From Rhodoferax sp. (GTDB lineage: Bacteria; Pseudomonadota; Gammaproteobacteria; Burkholderiales; Burkholderiaceae_C), in contig JACKLK010000003.1 in the NCBI GenBank assembly GCA_024236015.1, forward strand, positions 248,001 to 312,000: a stretch of 64,000 nt of DNA, read 5' to 3'. The notes below the pieces were generated by a model. The model had not been told where the DNA came from, ran no database searches, and saw only the letters and a list, made by a program, of their open reading frames with translations. How positions within the stretch are numbered: position 1 is the first letter of the stretch; every line of letters starts with the position of its first letter. The position numbers and the translations under genes are program-made. Shown in pieces: positions 24,380-32,813 of the stretch.

Positions 24380-24886
24380 GTGCCGCCGACCGAATCGCCC
24401 ACGCTGCTGATCGTCTACCACTCGGCCACCGGCGGCACGGCGCAGATGGCGCAGGCGGCGTGCGCGGGAGCGCAGAAGGCCGACGGCCTGCGGGTGCGCC
24501 TGCTGCGGGCGCAGCAGGCGCACCCCGCCGACCTGCTGGCGGCGCAGGGCTACCTGTTCGCGATGCCGGAGAACCTGGCGGCCATCGCCGGCCTCATGAA
24601 GGACTTCTTCGACCGTTGTTATTACCCGGTGCTCGGCCAGATCGAGGCCCGTCCCTATGCCTTGCTGGTGTGCGCCGGCAGCGACGGCAGCAACGCCGTG
24701 CGCCAGGCCGAACGCATCGCCACTGGATGGCGCCTGCGCAAGGTCGCCGAGTCGCGCATCGTCTGCACCCATGCGCAGACACCCGAAGCCATCCTGGCGC
24801 CCAAGACCATCGCCGCGGCCGACCTGCGGGCCTGCGCGGAGATCGGCGAAGCCCTGGGACAAGGCCTGGTCATGGGCTTGTTCTAG
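24380..24886 (+). CDS. Flavodoxin-like/NAD(P)H-dependent FMN reductase-type protein
   Basis: A 168-residue flavodoxin-fold protein. LLIVYHSATGGTAQMAQAACAGA near the N-terminus is the FMN phosphate-binding loop, GYLFAMPENLAAIAGLMKDFFDRCYY the second flavin loop (with MPENLA in place of the usual pattern), and YALLVCAGSDGSNAVRQAERI the third. Members bind FMN and act as quinone or FMN reductases or electron carriers; the partner is unknown. Start GTG 24380 is the only start giving the full domain. It sits in a plus-strand run with the protease upstream and a TerB-like gene 34 bases downstream. Confidence 0.75.
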   Translation: MPPTESPTLLIVYHSATGGTAQMAQAACAGAQKADGLRVRLLRAQQAHPADLLAAQGYLFAMPENLAAIAGLMKDFFDRCYYPVLGQIEARPYALLVCAGSDGSNAVRQAERIATGWRLRKVAESRIVCTHAQTPEAILAPKTIAAADLRACAEIGEALGQGLVMGLF

Positions 24887-24920
24887 ATCGGCCCCTCCGG
24901 TTCCATGCCATCATCACGCC

Positions 24921-25388
24921 ATGCTCCGAACCCTGAAAGATTTGTTCGACAGACTCAGTCCGGTCGCGGCGGGCAGTGACCCGCAGGCCGAGGAACACGC
25001 GCTGCAACTGGCCACCGCGGTGATGCTGGTCGAGGTGATGCGTTCCGACCCCGGTTTTCGGCCCGGCGAGCGCGAGGCCGTGCTGGCGGCGCTGCGCGAG
25101 AAGTTCTCGCTGGGCAGCGACGAGGCCGACCGGCTGGCCGAACTGGCCGAAGCCACGGCCCGGCAGGCCACCGACCTGTTCGCCTACACCTCGCGCATCA
25201 ACGAGCATTTCGACATGCCGCAAAAGCTGCGCATGATCGAACACATGTGGCGCGTGGCCTATGCCGACGGCCGGCTCAGCGACCATGAACGCCATGTGAT
25301 GTGGCGCGTGGCCGACCTGCTGCACATCCCCAAGGGGGCCTACGTGCATGCCAAGATCCGCGCGCGGGAAGCGGCCGGCGCCGACTGA
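24921..25388 (+). CDS. TerB-like (tellurite resistance TerB fold) protein
   Basis: A 155-residue all-helical protein. ALQLATAVMLVEVMRSDPGFRPGE and LRMIEHMWRVAYADGRLSDHERHVMWRVADLLHI show the duplicated acidic D-x-D/ADGxxxxxE metal-binding pattern of the TerB/DjlA-N fold (PF05099). Such proteins are widespread, and most have no link to tellurite; no terACDEZ genes are present, so a resistance role is not claimed. No signal peptide. It is 34 bases after the flavodoxin-like gene and 60 bases before the ABC exporter pair on the same strand, possibly one transcript. Confidence 0.82.
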   Translation: MLRTLKDLFDRLSPVAAGSDPQAEEHALQLATAVMLVEVMRSDPGFRPGEREAVLAALREKFSLGSDEADRLAELAEATARQATDLFAYTSRINEHFDMPQKLRMIEHMWRVAYADGRLSDHERHVMWRVADLLHIPKGAYVHAKIRAREAAGAD

Positions 25389-25448
25389 TCGGCACCGGCC
25401 CGGGCGCCGGCAGGCCGCGGCGCCGGGATGCGGCACAATGGCCATCCC

Positions 25449-26417
25449 ATGCAAACCTCCCCCTCCCCGACCGCCGACGCCATCGTGTCGGTGCGCGACG
25501 TCAGCAAGACCTACGCCGGTGGTTTCCAGGCACTCAAGCATGTGAACCTGGACATCCGCCGCGGCGAGATCTTCGCGCTGCTCGGCCCCAACGGCGCCGG
25601 CAAGACGACGCTGATCAGCATCATCTGCGGCATTGCCAATGCCAGCGAAGGCGTCGTCATCGCCGACGGCCACGACACGGTGCGCGACTACCGGCTCGCC
25701 CGCGCCGCGATCGGCCTGGTGCCGCAGGAACTGCATACCGACGCCTTCGAATCGGTCTGGGACACGGTCAGCTTCAGCCGCGGCCTGTTCGGCAAGTCGC
25801 CCGATCCGGCGCACATCGAGAAGGTGCTGCGCGACCTGTCGTTGTGGGACAAGCGCAAGAACAAGATCATGACGCTCTCGGGCGGCATGAAGCGCCGGGT
25901 GCTGATCGCCAAGGCCTTGTCGCATGAACCGAAGATCCTGTTCCTGGACGAACCCAGCGCAGGCGTCGACGTGGAACTGCGCCACGACATGTGGCGCATG
26001 GTGCGCGCGCTGCGCGAAGGCGGCACCACCATCATCCTGACGACACACTACATCGAGGAGGCCGAGGACATGGCCGACCGCATCGGCGTCATCAACCACG
26101 GCGAACTCATCGTCGTCGAGGACAAGCAGGTGTTGATGCGCAAGCTGGGCAAGAAGCAGCTGACGGTCAGCCTGCAGCAGCCGTTGACAGGCCTGCCGCC
26201 GGCCCTGTCCGGCCAGGACGTGGAACTCTCCGCCGACGGGCTGACGCTGACCTACACCTTCGACACGCAGCAGGACGAGACCGGCATTGCCACGCTGCTG
26301 CGCGCGCTGAACGAACAAGGCATCGACTTCAAGGACCTGCGCACCAGCGAGAGCTCGCTCGAGGACATCTTCGTCAGCCTGGTGCGCAAACCGGCTCCGG
26401 AGGCCGCGACAGCATGA
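25449..26417 (+). CDS. ABC-2 exporter ATP-binding protein, YadG type
   Basis: A 322-residue ATPase. Walker A is LLGPNGAGKTTLI (near residue 46), the Q-loop is IGLVPQEL, the signature is LSGGMKRRVLIAKAL, Walker B is ILFLDEPSAGVD, and the H-loop is TTHYIEEAEDMADR. The C-terminal 90 residues resemble the regulatory tail of DrrA/YadG ATPases. It powers export of an unknown substrate with the permease encoded next; the genes overlap as ATGA at 26414. ATG 25449 is taken as start; ATG 25428 would add seven residues. CACAAT at 25435-25440 may be a -10 box just upstream. Confidence 0.92.
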   Translation: MQTSPSPTADAIVSVRDVSKTYAGGFQALKHVNLDIRRGEIFALLGPNGAGKTTLISIICGIANASEGVVIADGHDTVRDYRLARAAIGLVPQELHTDAFESVWDTVSFSRGLFGKSPDPAHIEKVLRDLSLWDKRKNKIMTLSGGMKRRVLIAKALSHEPKILFLDEPSAGVDVELRHDMWRMVRALREGGTTIILTTHYIEEAEDMADRIGVINHGELIVVEDKQVLMRKLGKKQLTVSLQQPLTGLPPALSGQDVELSADGLTLTYTFDTQQDETGIATLLRALNEQGIDFKDLRTSESSLEDIFVSLVRKPAPEAATA

Positions 26418-27175
26418 ACATCCACGGCATCCGCGCCATCTACCGCTTCGAGATGGCCCGCACCTTCCGCACCATCGGCCAGAGCATCGTCTCGCCGGTG
26501 TTGTCGACCTCGCTGTATTTCATCGTGTTCGGCACTGCCATCGGCTCGCGCATGGGCGACATCGACGGCGTCAGTTATGGCGCCTTCATCATTCCCGGCC
26601 TGATCATGTTGTCGCTGCTCAGCGAGAGCATCTCCAACGCCTCGTTCGGCATCTACATGCCGAAATGGTCGGGCACCATCTACGAACTGCTGTCGGCGCC
26701 GGTGTCCTGGCTGGAGGTGCTGGTCGGGTATGTCGGCGCGGCGGCCACCAAGTCGATGATGATCGGCCTGCTGATCCTGGCCACGGCGCGCGTGTTCGTG
26801 CCCTACGAGATCGCCCACCCGGTCTGGATGGCCGCCTTCCTGGTGCTCACCGCCGTGACCTTCAGCCTGTTCGGTTTCATCATCGGCCTGTGGGCCGACA
26901 ATTTCCAGAAGCTGCAGGTGATCCCGCTGCTGGTGATCACGCCGCTGACCTTCCTCGGCGGCGCCTTCTATTCGATCAACATGTTGCCGCCGCTGTGGCA
27001 GAAGGTCTCGCTGGTCAACCCGGTGGTCTACCTGATCAGCGGTTTCCGCTGGAGCTTCTACGGCGTGGCCGACGTGCACATCGCCGTGAGCACCGGCATG
27101 ACGGTGGCGTTCCTGGCGATCTGCCTGGCCGTCGTGTGGTGGGTGTTCAAGACGGGGTACAAGCTGCGTCGCTGA
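26414..27175 (+). CDS. ABC-2 type permease, YadH type
   Basis: A 253-residue membrane protein with six hydrophobic segments (near 22-42, 57-77, 105-128, 140-160, 170-190 and 225-245). FVEM-like start IYRFEMARTFRTIGQSIVSPVLSTSLYFIVFG and PLTFLGGAFYSINMLPPLWQKVSLVNPVVYLISGFRWSFYG are ABC-2 permease (PF01061) hallmarks. It forms the membrane part of an exporter with the ATPase upstream, with which it overlaps by four bases (translational coupling). Substrate unknown. It ends at 27175, before a gene-poor stretch with a pseudogene. Confidence 0.92.
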   Translation: MNIHGIRAIYRFEMARTFRTIGQSIVSPVLSTSLYFIVFGTAIGSRMGDIDGVSYGAFIIPGLIMLSLLSESISNASFGIYMPKWSGTIYELLSAPVSWLEVLVGYVGAAATKSMMIGLLILATARVFVPYEIAHPVWMAAFLVLTAVTFSLFGFIIGLWADNFQKLQVIPLLVITPLTFLGGAFYSINMLPPLWQKVSLVNPVVYLISGFRWSFYGVADVHIAVSTGMTVAFLAICLAVVWWVFKTGYKLRR

Positions 27176-27464
27176 AGCGGGACGCAGCCTGACGACACCG
27201 CCGCATCGGCGGCGGGCCGCACCCGCCTGCCTGCCTGCCGCCGATTGCCACACAGGCGCCAATGACCAGGCGCACGATCGCAATGCCGGGCCAAGGCATG
27301 GCCAGCCATGCGCTGCACAAATTGCACGCCATGGCTGGCGAAAGCCGCTTGTGCGGTTCGTCGTGGACTTGTCGGCGTGCGGCCAGGCGCTTCCAATGCA
27401 GGGTCACGCCCCGTGCCGCCCGACACCTCTGTAGCCCGACCCCTTGCTGGGAGACAGCTCCTTG
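27176..27464. other. Intergenic stretch before the VOC pseudogene
   Basis: About 290 bases in which no gene can be supported; short frames lack family motifs. From about 27441 the sequence (CCCTTGCTGGGAGACAG) resembles the leader and ribosome binding site of the intact VOC gene at 29827 (CCCTTTGCCAGGAGACG). The duplicated block therefore begins here, not at the pseudogene start codon. Confidence 0.5.
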
Positions 27465-27803
27465 ATGAACCCCGTCGTGCATTTCGAGATGCCATACATA
27501 CCGCGACCGTGACCGCGCTGCACGCTGCTACGCCGAGGACTTTGGCTGGAAGTTGAAGATACTGGGGCTGGACATGGGCAACGACGTGATCGCCACGACG
27601 GCCGAGACCGATGCCAAACCCGGCGAACCTGCGGGCGCCAACAACGACGGCCTGTTCGCATGCAAGGCCGATGGGCCGGCGCGACCACGCCCAATCAGCC
27701 CCAAGACCATGGTTTCATGGACCAGCACGGCTTCGCCGACCTGGACGTTCACCGATGGGAGGTGTTCTGGATGGACATGCGCCACGCGCCCGCGCAGCCA
27801 TCG
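27465..27803 (+). pseudogene. Chimeric dead VOC gene: 5' part of gene 29827 joined to 3' part of gene 30694
   Basis: Bases 27465-27675 align with the first half of the intact VOC gene at 29827 (shared GTCGTGCATTTCGAGATGCC and CGGCCTGTTCG), but with an indel near 27490 and an early in-frame TGA. From about 27670 the sequence instead matches the last 125 bases of the other VOC gene at 30694 (GGAGGTGTTCTGGATGGACA). The switch falls in GCCGGCGC, which both parents carry at the matching point (30026-30034 and 30976-30983). So a copied VOC-YciI-VOC cluster lost everything between the two parents by a deletion across this short homology, then decayed. Confidence 0.85.
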
Positions 27804-27888
27804 GGGGACTGCGCCACAGGCGACGCTGCCGCTGCGTCGCCTGTGTTGACCGGACGGCCCATCCGGCACCGTCCCTGCCGGCGCCGTG

Positions 27889-28542
27889 TCAGTGCGCCGC
27901 CGTGAAGCGCTTGCGGATGTGTTGGGGCTCCTCGATCTCGTCGACGATGGCCAGGGCCAGGTCGGCCACGGCAATGTCGGCTGGCGCCGCGCCGTCCATC
28001 AGCAACTCGTCGCCACCGAGGCGGTAACGGCCCTGCGGCGCGGCCTGGAAACCCCCTCCCGCGGGCGAGATCATGGTCCAGTCCAGTTCCGTCTCGGCCT
28101 GGATGCGGGTCAGCTCGTCGCGCGCGGCGCGCGCCCCGGGCACGACGAACGGTGGCACATGGTCGGTGAACGCCGGCGTATCCACCAGCTGCACACCGGG
28201 TGCCACGAACAGGCTGCCCGCACCGCCGACGACCAGCAGACGTTTGACGCCGGCGGCCTTGACGCCATTACGGATGGCTTCGGCGCCGCGCAGAAAAGCG
28301 TCGTACAACTCCGGGTGCATCCATCCAGGATTGAAGGCGCTGATCACGGCGTCCTGTCCCGCCACTGCACGGGCCACGGCTGCAGCGTCATAGGCGTCTG
28401 CCACGACCTGCTGCAAGCCGGATTGCGCCGGCAACCTGCCGGCAACGCGCACCAGGGCCGTGACCGCGTGGCCCCGTGCGAGCAAGGTCTTGAGCACCTC
28501 GCTGCCAATCTGGCCAGTGCCGCCGATGAGTGCGATTTTCAT
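27889..28542 (-). CDS. NAD(P)H-binding epimerase/dehydratase-like protein
   Basis: A 217-residue protein starting MKIALIGGTGQIGSEVLKTLL, the Rossmann NAD(P)-binding loop of the NmrA/SDR-a5 (YwnB-like) group. VVADAYDAAAVARAVAGQDAVISAFNP and LLVVGGAGSLFVAPG follow, and LDWTMISPAGG is the usual late block. Such proteins are NADPH-dependent reductases or redox sensors; no substrate can be assigned. ATG 28542 opens the conserved loop, so a longer upstream frame is rejected. It is divergent from a LysR regulator gene 97 bases away, the typical layout of a regulator and its target. Confidence 0.88.
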   Translation of the reverse strand: MKIALIGGTGQIGSEVLKTLLARGHAVTALVRVAGRLPAQSGLQQVVADAYDAAAVARAVAGQDAVISAFNPGWMHPELYDAFLRGAEAIRNGVKAAGVKRLLVVGGAGSLFVAPGVQLVDTPAFTDHVPPFVVPGARAARDELTRIQAETELDWTMISPAGGGFQAAPQGRYRLGGDELLMDGAAPADIAVADLALAIVDEIEEPQHIRKRFTAAH

Positions 28543-28609
28543 GCTGAAGTCCCATGTGATTGTGAAGCTGGTAACGATATCGAAACCATCACTTGCCCGG
28601 TAGACGGCT

Positions 28610-28623
28610 AACTGAGAAAAGTT
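28610..28623. promoter_or_regulatory. Inverted repeat in divergent LysR promoter region
   Basis: AACT (28610-28613) and AGTT (28620-28623) form an inverted repeat around GAGAAA, in an AT-rich patch 17 bases before the LysR start codon. It sits between the divergent LysR gene and the NAD(P)H-binding gene, where a LysR protein usually binds to repress itself and control its neighbour. Only the repeat is seen; binding is inferred. Confidence 0.4.
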
Positions 28624-28639
28624 TGTTAAGCTGTACTTC

Positions 28640-29548
28640 ATGATGGACGATCTGAAGCAACTTGCCTTGTTCGCCGAGGTCGTGCGCGCAGGCTCGCTCA
28701 GCGCAGCCGCCCGCCACCTCGGCATCAGCACCTCGGCCGTGAGCCAGCAACTGCGCGCACTGGAGCAGTCCCATCGCGTGACGCTGCTGCACCGCTCCAC
28801 GCGCAAGCTCGCGCTGACCGGAGCCGGCGCCCAACTGGCCACCCATGCCACGGCGATCGTGGATGCCGCAGCTCGCGCCCGGGCACAGCTCAGCCTGACG
28901 CGCGACGCGCCCGAAGGCGAGCTGCGCGTGTCGGCACCGGCCGGTTTTGCACGCCATCTGGCACCGGCGCTGGCACCACTGCTGGTCCAGTACCCGTCCC
29001 TGACGCTGCGCTTGCAGGTCGACGACCGCATGATCGATCTCATCGACGCCCGCATCGACCTGGCGATACGGGGCGGTCGCATGCCCGACGCCAATCTGGC
29101 TGCGCGCCCCTTGTGCGACATCACGTTCATGCTCTTCGCCGCACCGGCGTACCTGGCCGCAGCCGGCACGCCGGCCAGCCCCGCCGATCTGCCGGCCCAC
29201 CAGTGGCTGGCCGTGTCGCGTGAAGGCGAGCCGGTCCACATGCAGTTTCAATCGGGCGATGGCGTGACCCAGGCCGTCGAGGTGGTGCCACGCGTGACCT
29301 GCAACAGCCATTTGTCCTTGCAGCAACTGTGTGTCGCCGGCCTCGGGTTGGCGCTCATGGTCCGCATGGATGCCGACATCGATCTGCGCAGTGGCCATCT
29401 GGTACCCGTGCTGCCCGACTGGACCGTGCCGACCTTGCGCCTGTGGGCGGTCACACCCCAGCGTGACGGGAAGCCGGCCAAGGTGCGCCATGCGATCGCT
29501 GCACTGGAGCGCCACCTGGCGGATCAACCGGGCACGCGGCCTGTGTGA
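28640..29548 (+). CDS. LysR-family transcriptional regulator
   Basis: A 302-residue LysR regulator. The N-terminal helix-turn-helix reads LKQLALFAEVVRAGSLSAAARHLGISTSAVSQQLRALE (residues 5-42), and the substrate-binding domain runs from about 90 (GELRVSAPAGFARHLAPALAPLL, DLAIRGG, LVPVLPDW). This is the CrgA/PA-type subgroup that commonly controls adjacent small oxidoreductase genes. It is divergent from the NAD(P)H-binding gene and may respond to electrophiles or quinones, but no ligand is evident. The two adjacent ATGs have only a weak RBS. The VOC cluster starts 279 bases downstream. Confidence 0.92.
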   Translation: MMDDLKQLALFAEVVRAGSLSAAARHLGISTSAVSQQLRALEQSHRVTLLHRSTRKLALTGAGAQLATHATAIVDAAARARAQLSLTRDAPEGELRVSAPAGFARHLAPALAPLLVQYPSLTLRLQVDDRMIDLIDARIDLAIRGGRMPDANLAARPLCDITFMLFAAPAYLAAAGTPASPADLPAHQWLAVSREGEPVHMQFQSGDGVTQAVEVVPRVTCNSHLSLQQLCVAGLGLALMVRMDADIDLRSGHLVPVLPDWTVPTLRLWAVTPQRDGKPAKVRHAIAALERHLADQPGTRPV

Positions 29549-29826
29549 ACGGGGTTCCATGACGGCCGCACGGCGATCAGTGCCGGTGGACGACGCAAGG
29601 AGCACACAGGAACGCCGCCGCGATCCGGACGCGGCGCCGGCGCCATGCCGGGCTGTTGCTTTTTCGGTCCGGCGCTGTCGATGTCTGGGTGGCTGATTCG
29701 TCGTATCGTCAGCAGGGAGCGCAGGCCGAAGGCATCGGCAGCGCCCCGGCACAAAGCCCGAAACCCACCCGAGCGTCCGACCGCGCCTGTCGCCACCGGC
29801 CGCTCCCTTTGCCAGGAGACGCCACC

Positions 29827-30225
29827 ATGATGAATCCCGTCGTGCATTTCGAGATGCCCTACCGCGACCGCGACCGCGCGGCACGTTTCTACGCCGAGGC
29901 CTTCGGCTGGAAGATGGAGAAACTGGGGCCGGAGATGGGCAACTACGTGGTCGCCACCACGGCCGAACACGACGCCAAGCCGGGCACGCCGGCCGGCGCC
30001 ATCAACGGCGGCCTGTTCGAGTTCAAGGCCGACTGGCCGGCGCAATACCCGTCGGTCGTGATCGCGGTCGAGGACCTGGCGGCGGCCATGGCCCGTGTCA
30101 GCCGGGCCGGCGGCGAGGTGCTGGGCGAACCCATGACCATACCCGGCATCGGCGACTACGTGGCGTTCTTCGACACCGAGCGCAACCGCCACAGCATGCT
30201 CAAGCCGGTGCCGCCGGCACGGTAG
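29827..30225 (+). CDS. VOC-family (glyoxalase/bleomycin resistance fold) protein
   Basis: A 132-residue single-module VOC protein. VVHFEMPYRDRDRAARFYAEAFGWKMEKLG at the N-terminus and VIAVEDLAAAMARVSRAGGEVLGEPMTIPGIGDYVAFFDTERNRHSML at the C-terminus are the two beta-alpha-beta-beta-beta units of the fold; the His near the start and the Glu near the end match the metal-ligand positions. Family members are isomerases, dioxygenases or resistance proteins; the function is unknown. ATGATG at 29827 follows CAGGAGACGCCACC. It begins a three-gene run with a YciI and another VOC gene, and is the parent of the 5' half of the pseudogene at 27465. Confidence 0.85.
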   Translation: MMNPVVHFEMPYRDRDRAARFYAEAFGWKMEKLGPEMGNYVVATTAEHDAKPGTPAGAINGGLFEFKADWPAQYPSVVIAVEDLAAAMARVSRAGGEVLGEPMTIPGIGDYVAFFDTERNRHSMLKPVPPAR

Positions 30226-30236
30226 GGAGCACGGCC

Positions 30237-30665
30237 ATGCGATTCATGATCATCGTCAAGTCCTGCGAGGCGTTCGAGGCCGAGACCTCGCCGACCCCGG
30301 ACGACCCCGCACTGATGGCGGCCATGGCCGACTTCCACGAGGAAATGGCCCGGGCCGGCGTCCTGCTCGATGGCGCAGGACTGCATCCGAGCCGCACCGG
30401 CTGGCGCATCCACTATGACGCCAACGGAAAACACGTCGTCGACGGTCCTTTTGCCGAGGCCAAGGAGCTGATCGCCGGCTACACGCTGATCCAGGTGCGC
30501 GACCGCGCCGAAGCGATGGAATGGTCCCGCCGTTTCCCGAACCCGGCCGGTGCCGGCAAGCAGGCGGTGATCGAACTGCGCCAGCTGATCGATCTCGACG
30601 AGTTCGAACCCGGACCGGACGTCGAGCGATTCCGCAAGCTCCATTCCAGACCGACGGCCGGCTGA
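30237..30665 (+). CDS. YciI-family protein
   Basis: A 142-residue protein starting MRFMIIVKSCEAFE with a YCII-related domain (PF03795). The conserved block DGPFAEAKELIAGYTLIQV (residues 69-87) contains the Asp-Gly-Pro-Phe of this family, and EMARAGVLLDGAGLHPS precedes it. Members of this subgroup (DGPF/PCC-type) are often encoded beside ECF sigma factors or VOC genes. No enzymatic activity is established. It starts 11 bases after the first VOC gene and 28 bases before the second, so the three genes are probably one transcript. Confidence 0.88.
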   Translation: MRFMIIVKSCEAFEAETSPTPDDPALMAAMADFHEEMARAGVLLDGAGLHPSRTGWRIHYDANGKHVVDGPFAEAKELIAGYTLIQVRDRAEAMEWSRRFPNPAGAGKQAVIELRQLIDLDEFEPGPDVERFRKLHSRPTAG

Positions 30666-30693
30666 AGCCGCCCCGCCAACCCCAGGAGTCCCC

Positions 30694-31104
30694 ATGGCCC
30701 GCCAGATCTTCGTCAACCTGCCGATCCGCGACATGCCCCGGTCGCAGGCCTTCTTCCGCGCGCTGGGCTTCGAGTTCAACGCGCAGTTCACCAACGACCA
30801 GGGTGCCTGCATGGTCGTCGCCGACGGCATCCATGTGATGCTGCTGGTCGAACCGTTCTTCCAGACCTTCACCAAGCTGCCCGTCAGCGACGCGCGCAAG
30901 TCGACCGAGGTGCTGATCGCGTTGTCCTGCGACGACCGCGCCGAGGTCGACGCCCTGGTGGCCAAGGCCGTGGCTGCCGGCGCCACCACGCCGAACGCGC
31001 CGCAGGACCACGGCTTCATGTACCAGCATGGGTTCGCCGACCTGGACGGCCACCAGTGGGAGGTGTTCTGGATGGACATGAGCCAGGCGCCGGCGCAGAT
31101 GTAG
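30694..31104 (+). CDS. VOC-family protein, second copy type
   Basis: A 136-residue VOC protein of a different subgroup from its neighbour at 29827. It starts QIFVNLPIRDMPRSQAFFRALGFEFNAQFTND, then HVMLLVEPFFQTF, and ends DHGFMYQHGFADLDGHQWEVFWMDM, the common pattern of glyoxalase-like bacterial resistance-type proteins. Catalytic role unknown. ATG 30694 follows CCAGGAGTCCCC. It is the third gene in the VOC-YciI-VOC cluster, and its last 125 bases are copied in the dead chimera at 27670-27803. Confidence 0.85.
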   Translation: MARQIFVNLPIRDMPRSQAFFRALGFEFNAQFTNDQGACMVVADGIHVMLLVEPFFQTFTKLPVSDARKSTEVLIALSCDDRAEVDALVAKAVAAGATTPNAPQDHGFMYQHGFADLDGHQWEVFWMDMSQAPAQM

Positions 31105-31116
31105 CGGCACGCGCAT

Positions 31117-31129
31117 GGCCATAATGGCC
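31117..31129. promoter_or_regulatory. Perfect palindrome containing a -10-like box
   Basis: GGCCATAATGGCC is a perfect 6-1-6 palindrome 36 bases before the GlcG/HbpS gene. CATAAT inside it resembles a -10 box, as often seen before Burkholderiales genes. A TTGACA-like -35 box is not clear. It may be a promoter element overlapped by an operator, but it is short enough to be chance. Confidence 0.3.
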
Positions 31130-31164
31130 GTCTCGAACATCCGTTGCCGCAGGAGCCCTCCCCC

Positions 31165-31593
31165 ATGCCCGATCTGTCGCTGGCGCAAGCCCAATCCATC
31201 GTGACCCAAGCCATGGCCAAGGCCACGCAGGATTTCGGCGGCCGTCCGATCTGCGTCGCGGTCTGCGACGAGCGTGGCCTGCTGCTGGCGTTTGCCCGCA
31301 TGGACGGCGCGCCGGCGCGCGGCGTGCGCATCTCGCAGGGCAAGGCGTATTCGGCCGCGCGCATGGGCGTGACGACCCAGGCCGTGCTGGAGCGGCTGCA
31401 CCGCGAGAAGATCGAGATCGGTTATTTCTGCGACCCGGACATCACCGCGCTGCCTGGCGGATCGCCGCTGAAGAATGCCGCAGGCCGCCTGGTCGGCTCG
31501 GTCGGGGTCAGCGGCCTCACCTCGGCCGAGGACCAGTCCGTGACCGATGCGATGGCGGCGGCATTCGCCGCTCAGCCGCAGGCGGCCGGCTGA
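31165..31593 (+). CDS. GlcG/HbpS-family heme-binding-like protein
   Basis: A 142-residue protein of the GlcG/HbpS family (PF03928). LSLAQAQSIVTQAMAKATQDFGGRPICVAVCDERGLLLAFARMDGAPARGVRISQGKAYSAA and the late LPGGSPLKNAAGRLVGSVGVSGLTSAEDQSVTDA match the whole family profile. HbpS binds heme and senses redox stress in Streptomyces; GlcG is encoded with glycolate oxidase. Most members have no known function. ATG 31165 opens the conserved part; the upstream TTG 31144 is unlikely. Its 3' end overlaps the convergent CoA-transferase gene by 22 bases. Confidence 0.88.
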   Translation: MPDLSLAQAQSIVTQAMAKATQDFGGRPICVAVCDERGLLLAFARMDGAPARGVRISQGKAYSAARMGVTTQAVLERLHREKIEIGYFCDPDITALPGGSPLKNAAGRLVGSVGVSGLTSAEDQSVTDAMAAAFAAQPQAAG

Positions 31594-32813
31594 CCGAGCG
31601 CCACCGCCCCGCCTTCGGCCAGCGCGACGATCTCGGCCTCCGAGAAGCCGTGCTCGAGCAGCACCTCGCGCGTGTGTTGCCCGAAGGTCGGTGCCGGCCG
31701 CCGGATGTTGCCCGGCGTGGCGCTGAACTTCACCGGCACGCCCAGCGCCTGGGTGCGCCCGGCCACCGGATGGTCGAGCGCCACCACCATGTCGCGGGCG
31801 CGGGTCTGCGGGTCGACCGCCATCTGGCCGATGGTCTGGATCGGTCCGGCCGGAATGCCGGCCTCGTCGAGCGCGCGCAGCCAGGTGGCGGTCGGGCGTT
31901 CGCGCAGATGGGCCCCGAGCAGCCGCGCCAGTTCGTCGCGGTTGCGCATGCGCGCGCTGTTGTCGGCGAAACGCGCATCCGCGATCAATTCCGGCGCACC
32001 GACCAGGCGCGCGATGCGCTCCCAGTTGGCCTGGTTGGCGCCGCCGATGTTGATCCAGCCGTCCTGGGTCGGGAAGGCCTGGTAGGGCGCCGCCAGCACG
32101 TGGGCCGATCCGCCGGGGCCGGGCGAGACGCCGGTGGCGAAGAAGATCGCCGCCTGCCAGGCGGTCTGGTGGATGCCGGCCTCCATCAGCGAGGTGTCGA
32201 CGAACTGCCCGAGCCCCGTCTTGAGCCGGTGCACGTAGGCCGACACGATGCCCAGCGCCGCCAGCATGCCGGCGTTCATGTCGGTCACCGGGCTGCCGAC
32301 CTTGACCGGCGGCCCGCCCGGTTCGCCGGTGATGCTCATCAGGCCGGACACGCCTTGCGCGATCAGGTCGAAGCCGCCCTTGTCGGCCGACGGCCCGGTG
32401 CGGCCGTAGCCGGAGATCGAGCAGTAGATCAGGGCAGGGTTGACGGCCTGCAACGCCGCGTACCCCAGGCCGAGCCGATCGAGCGCACCTTTGCGGTAGT
32501 TCTCGATCAACACGTCGGCATGCGCGACCAGCGTGCGCAGCACCTGCCGCCCGGCCTCGGTCTTCAGGTCGAGCGCGATCGCGCGCTTGTTGCGGTTCAT
32601 CATCATGAAGGCCGCCGACTCGCCGTTCACGCTGGGTTCGGCATAACGGCGCGTGTCGTCGCCGCCGGGCATCTTCTCGACCTTGATGACCTCGGCGCCG
32701 AGGTCGGCCAGCAAGGCGCCGCAGGTCGGGCCGGCCATGATCTGCGCCAGCTCGAGCACGCGCAGGCCGGCCAGCGGACCGGTCGCCTGTTCGTGGCCGG
32801 CGTCCGGGTTCAT
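31572..32813 (-). CDS. CaiB/BaiF-type (family III) CoA-transferase
   Basis: A 413-residue family III CoA-transferase. GLRVLELAQIMAGPTCGALLADLGAEVIKVEKMPGGDDTR is the N-terminal hallmark, NRNKRAIALDLKTEAGR and NYRKGALDRLGLGY follow, and Asp in DTSLMEAGIHQ is at the expected catalytic position. These enzymes move CoA between acids, often an intermediate and succinyl-CoA or formyl-CoA. The gene begins in an ATGA overlap with the enoyl-CoA hydratase gene, so both act together in the TRAP-linked catabolic operon. The acceptor acid is unknown. It ends inside the convergent GlcG gene. Confidence 0.92.
   Translation of the reverse strand: MNPDAGHEQATGPLAGLRVLELAQIMAGPTCGALLADLGAEVIKVEKMPGGDDTRRYAEPSVNGESAAFMMMNRNKRAIALDLKTEAGRQVLRTLVAHADVLIENYRKGALDRLGLGYAALQAVNPALIYCSISGYGRTGPSADKGGFDLIAQGVSGLMSITGEPGGPPVKVGSPVTDMNAGMLAALGIVSAYVHRLKTGLGQFVDTSLMEAGIHQTAWQAAIFFATGVSPGPGGSAHVLAAPYQAFPTQDGWINIGGANQANWERIARLVGAPELIADARFADNSARMRNRDELARLLGAHLRERPTATWLRALDEAGIPAGPIQTIGQMAVDPQTRARDMVVALDHPVAGRTQALGVPVKFSATPGNIRRPAPTFGQHTREVLLEHGFSEAEIVALAEGGAVALGQPAACG

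Noticed and set aside
24921..25388. Evidence for a tellurite-resistance operon
   Set aside because: Only a TerB-like fold protein is present, with no terACDEZ genes; TerB-like proteins are common without such a role.
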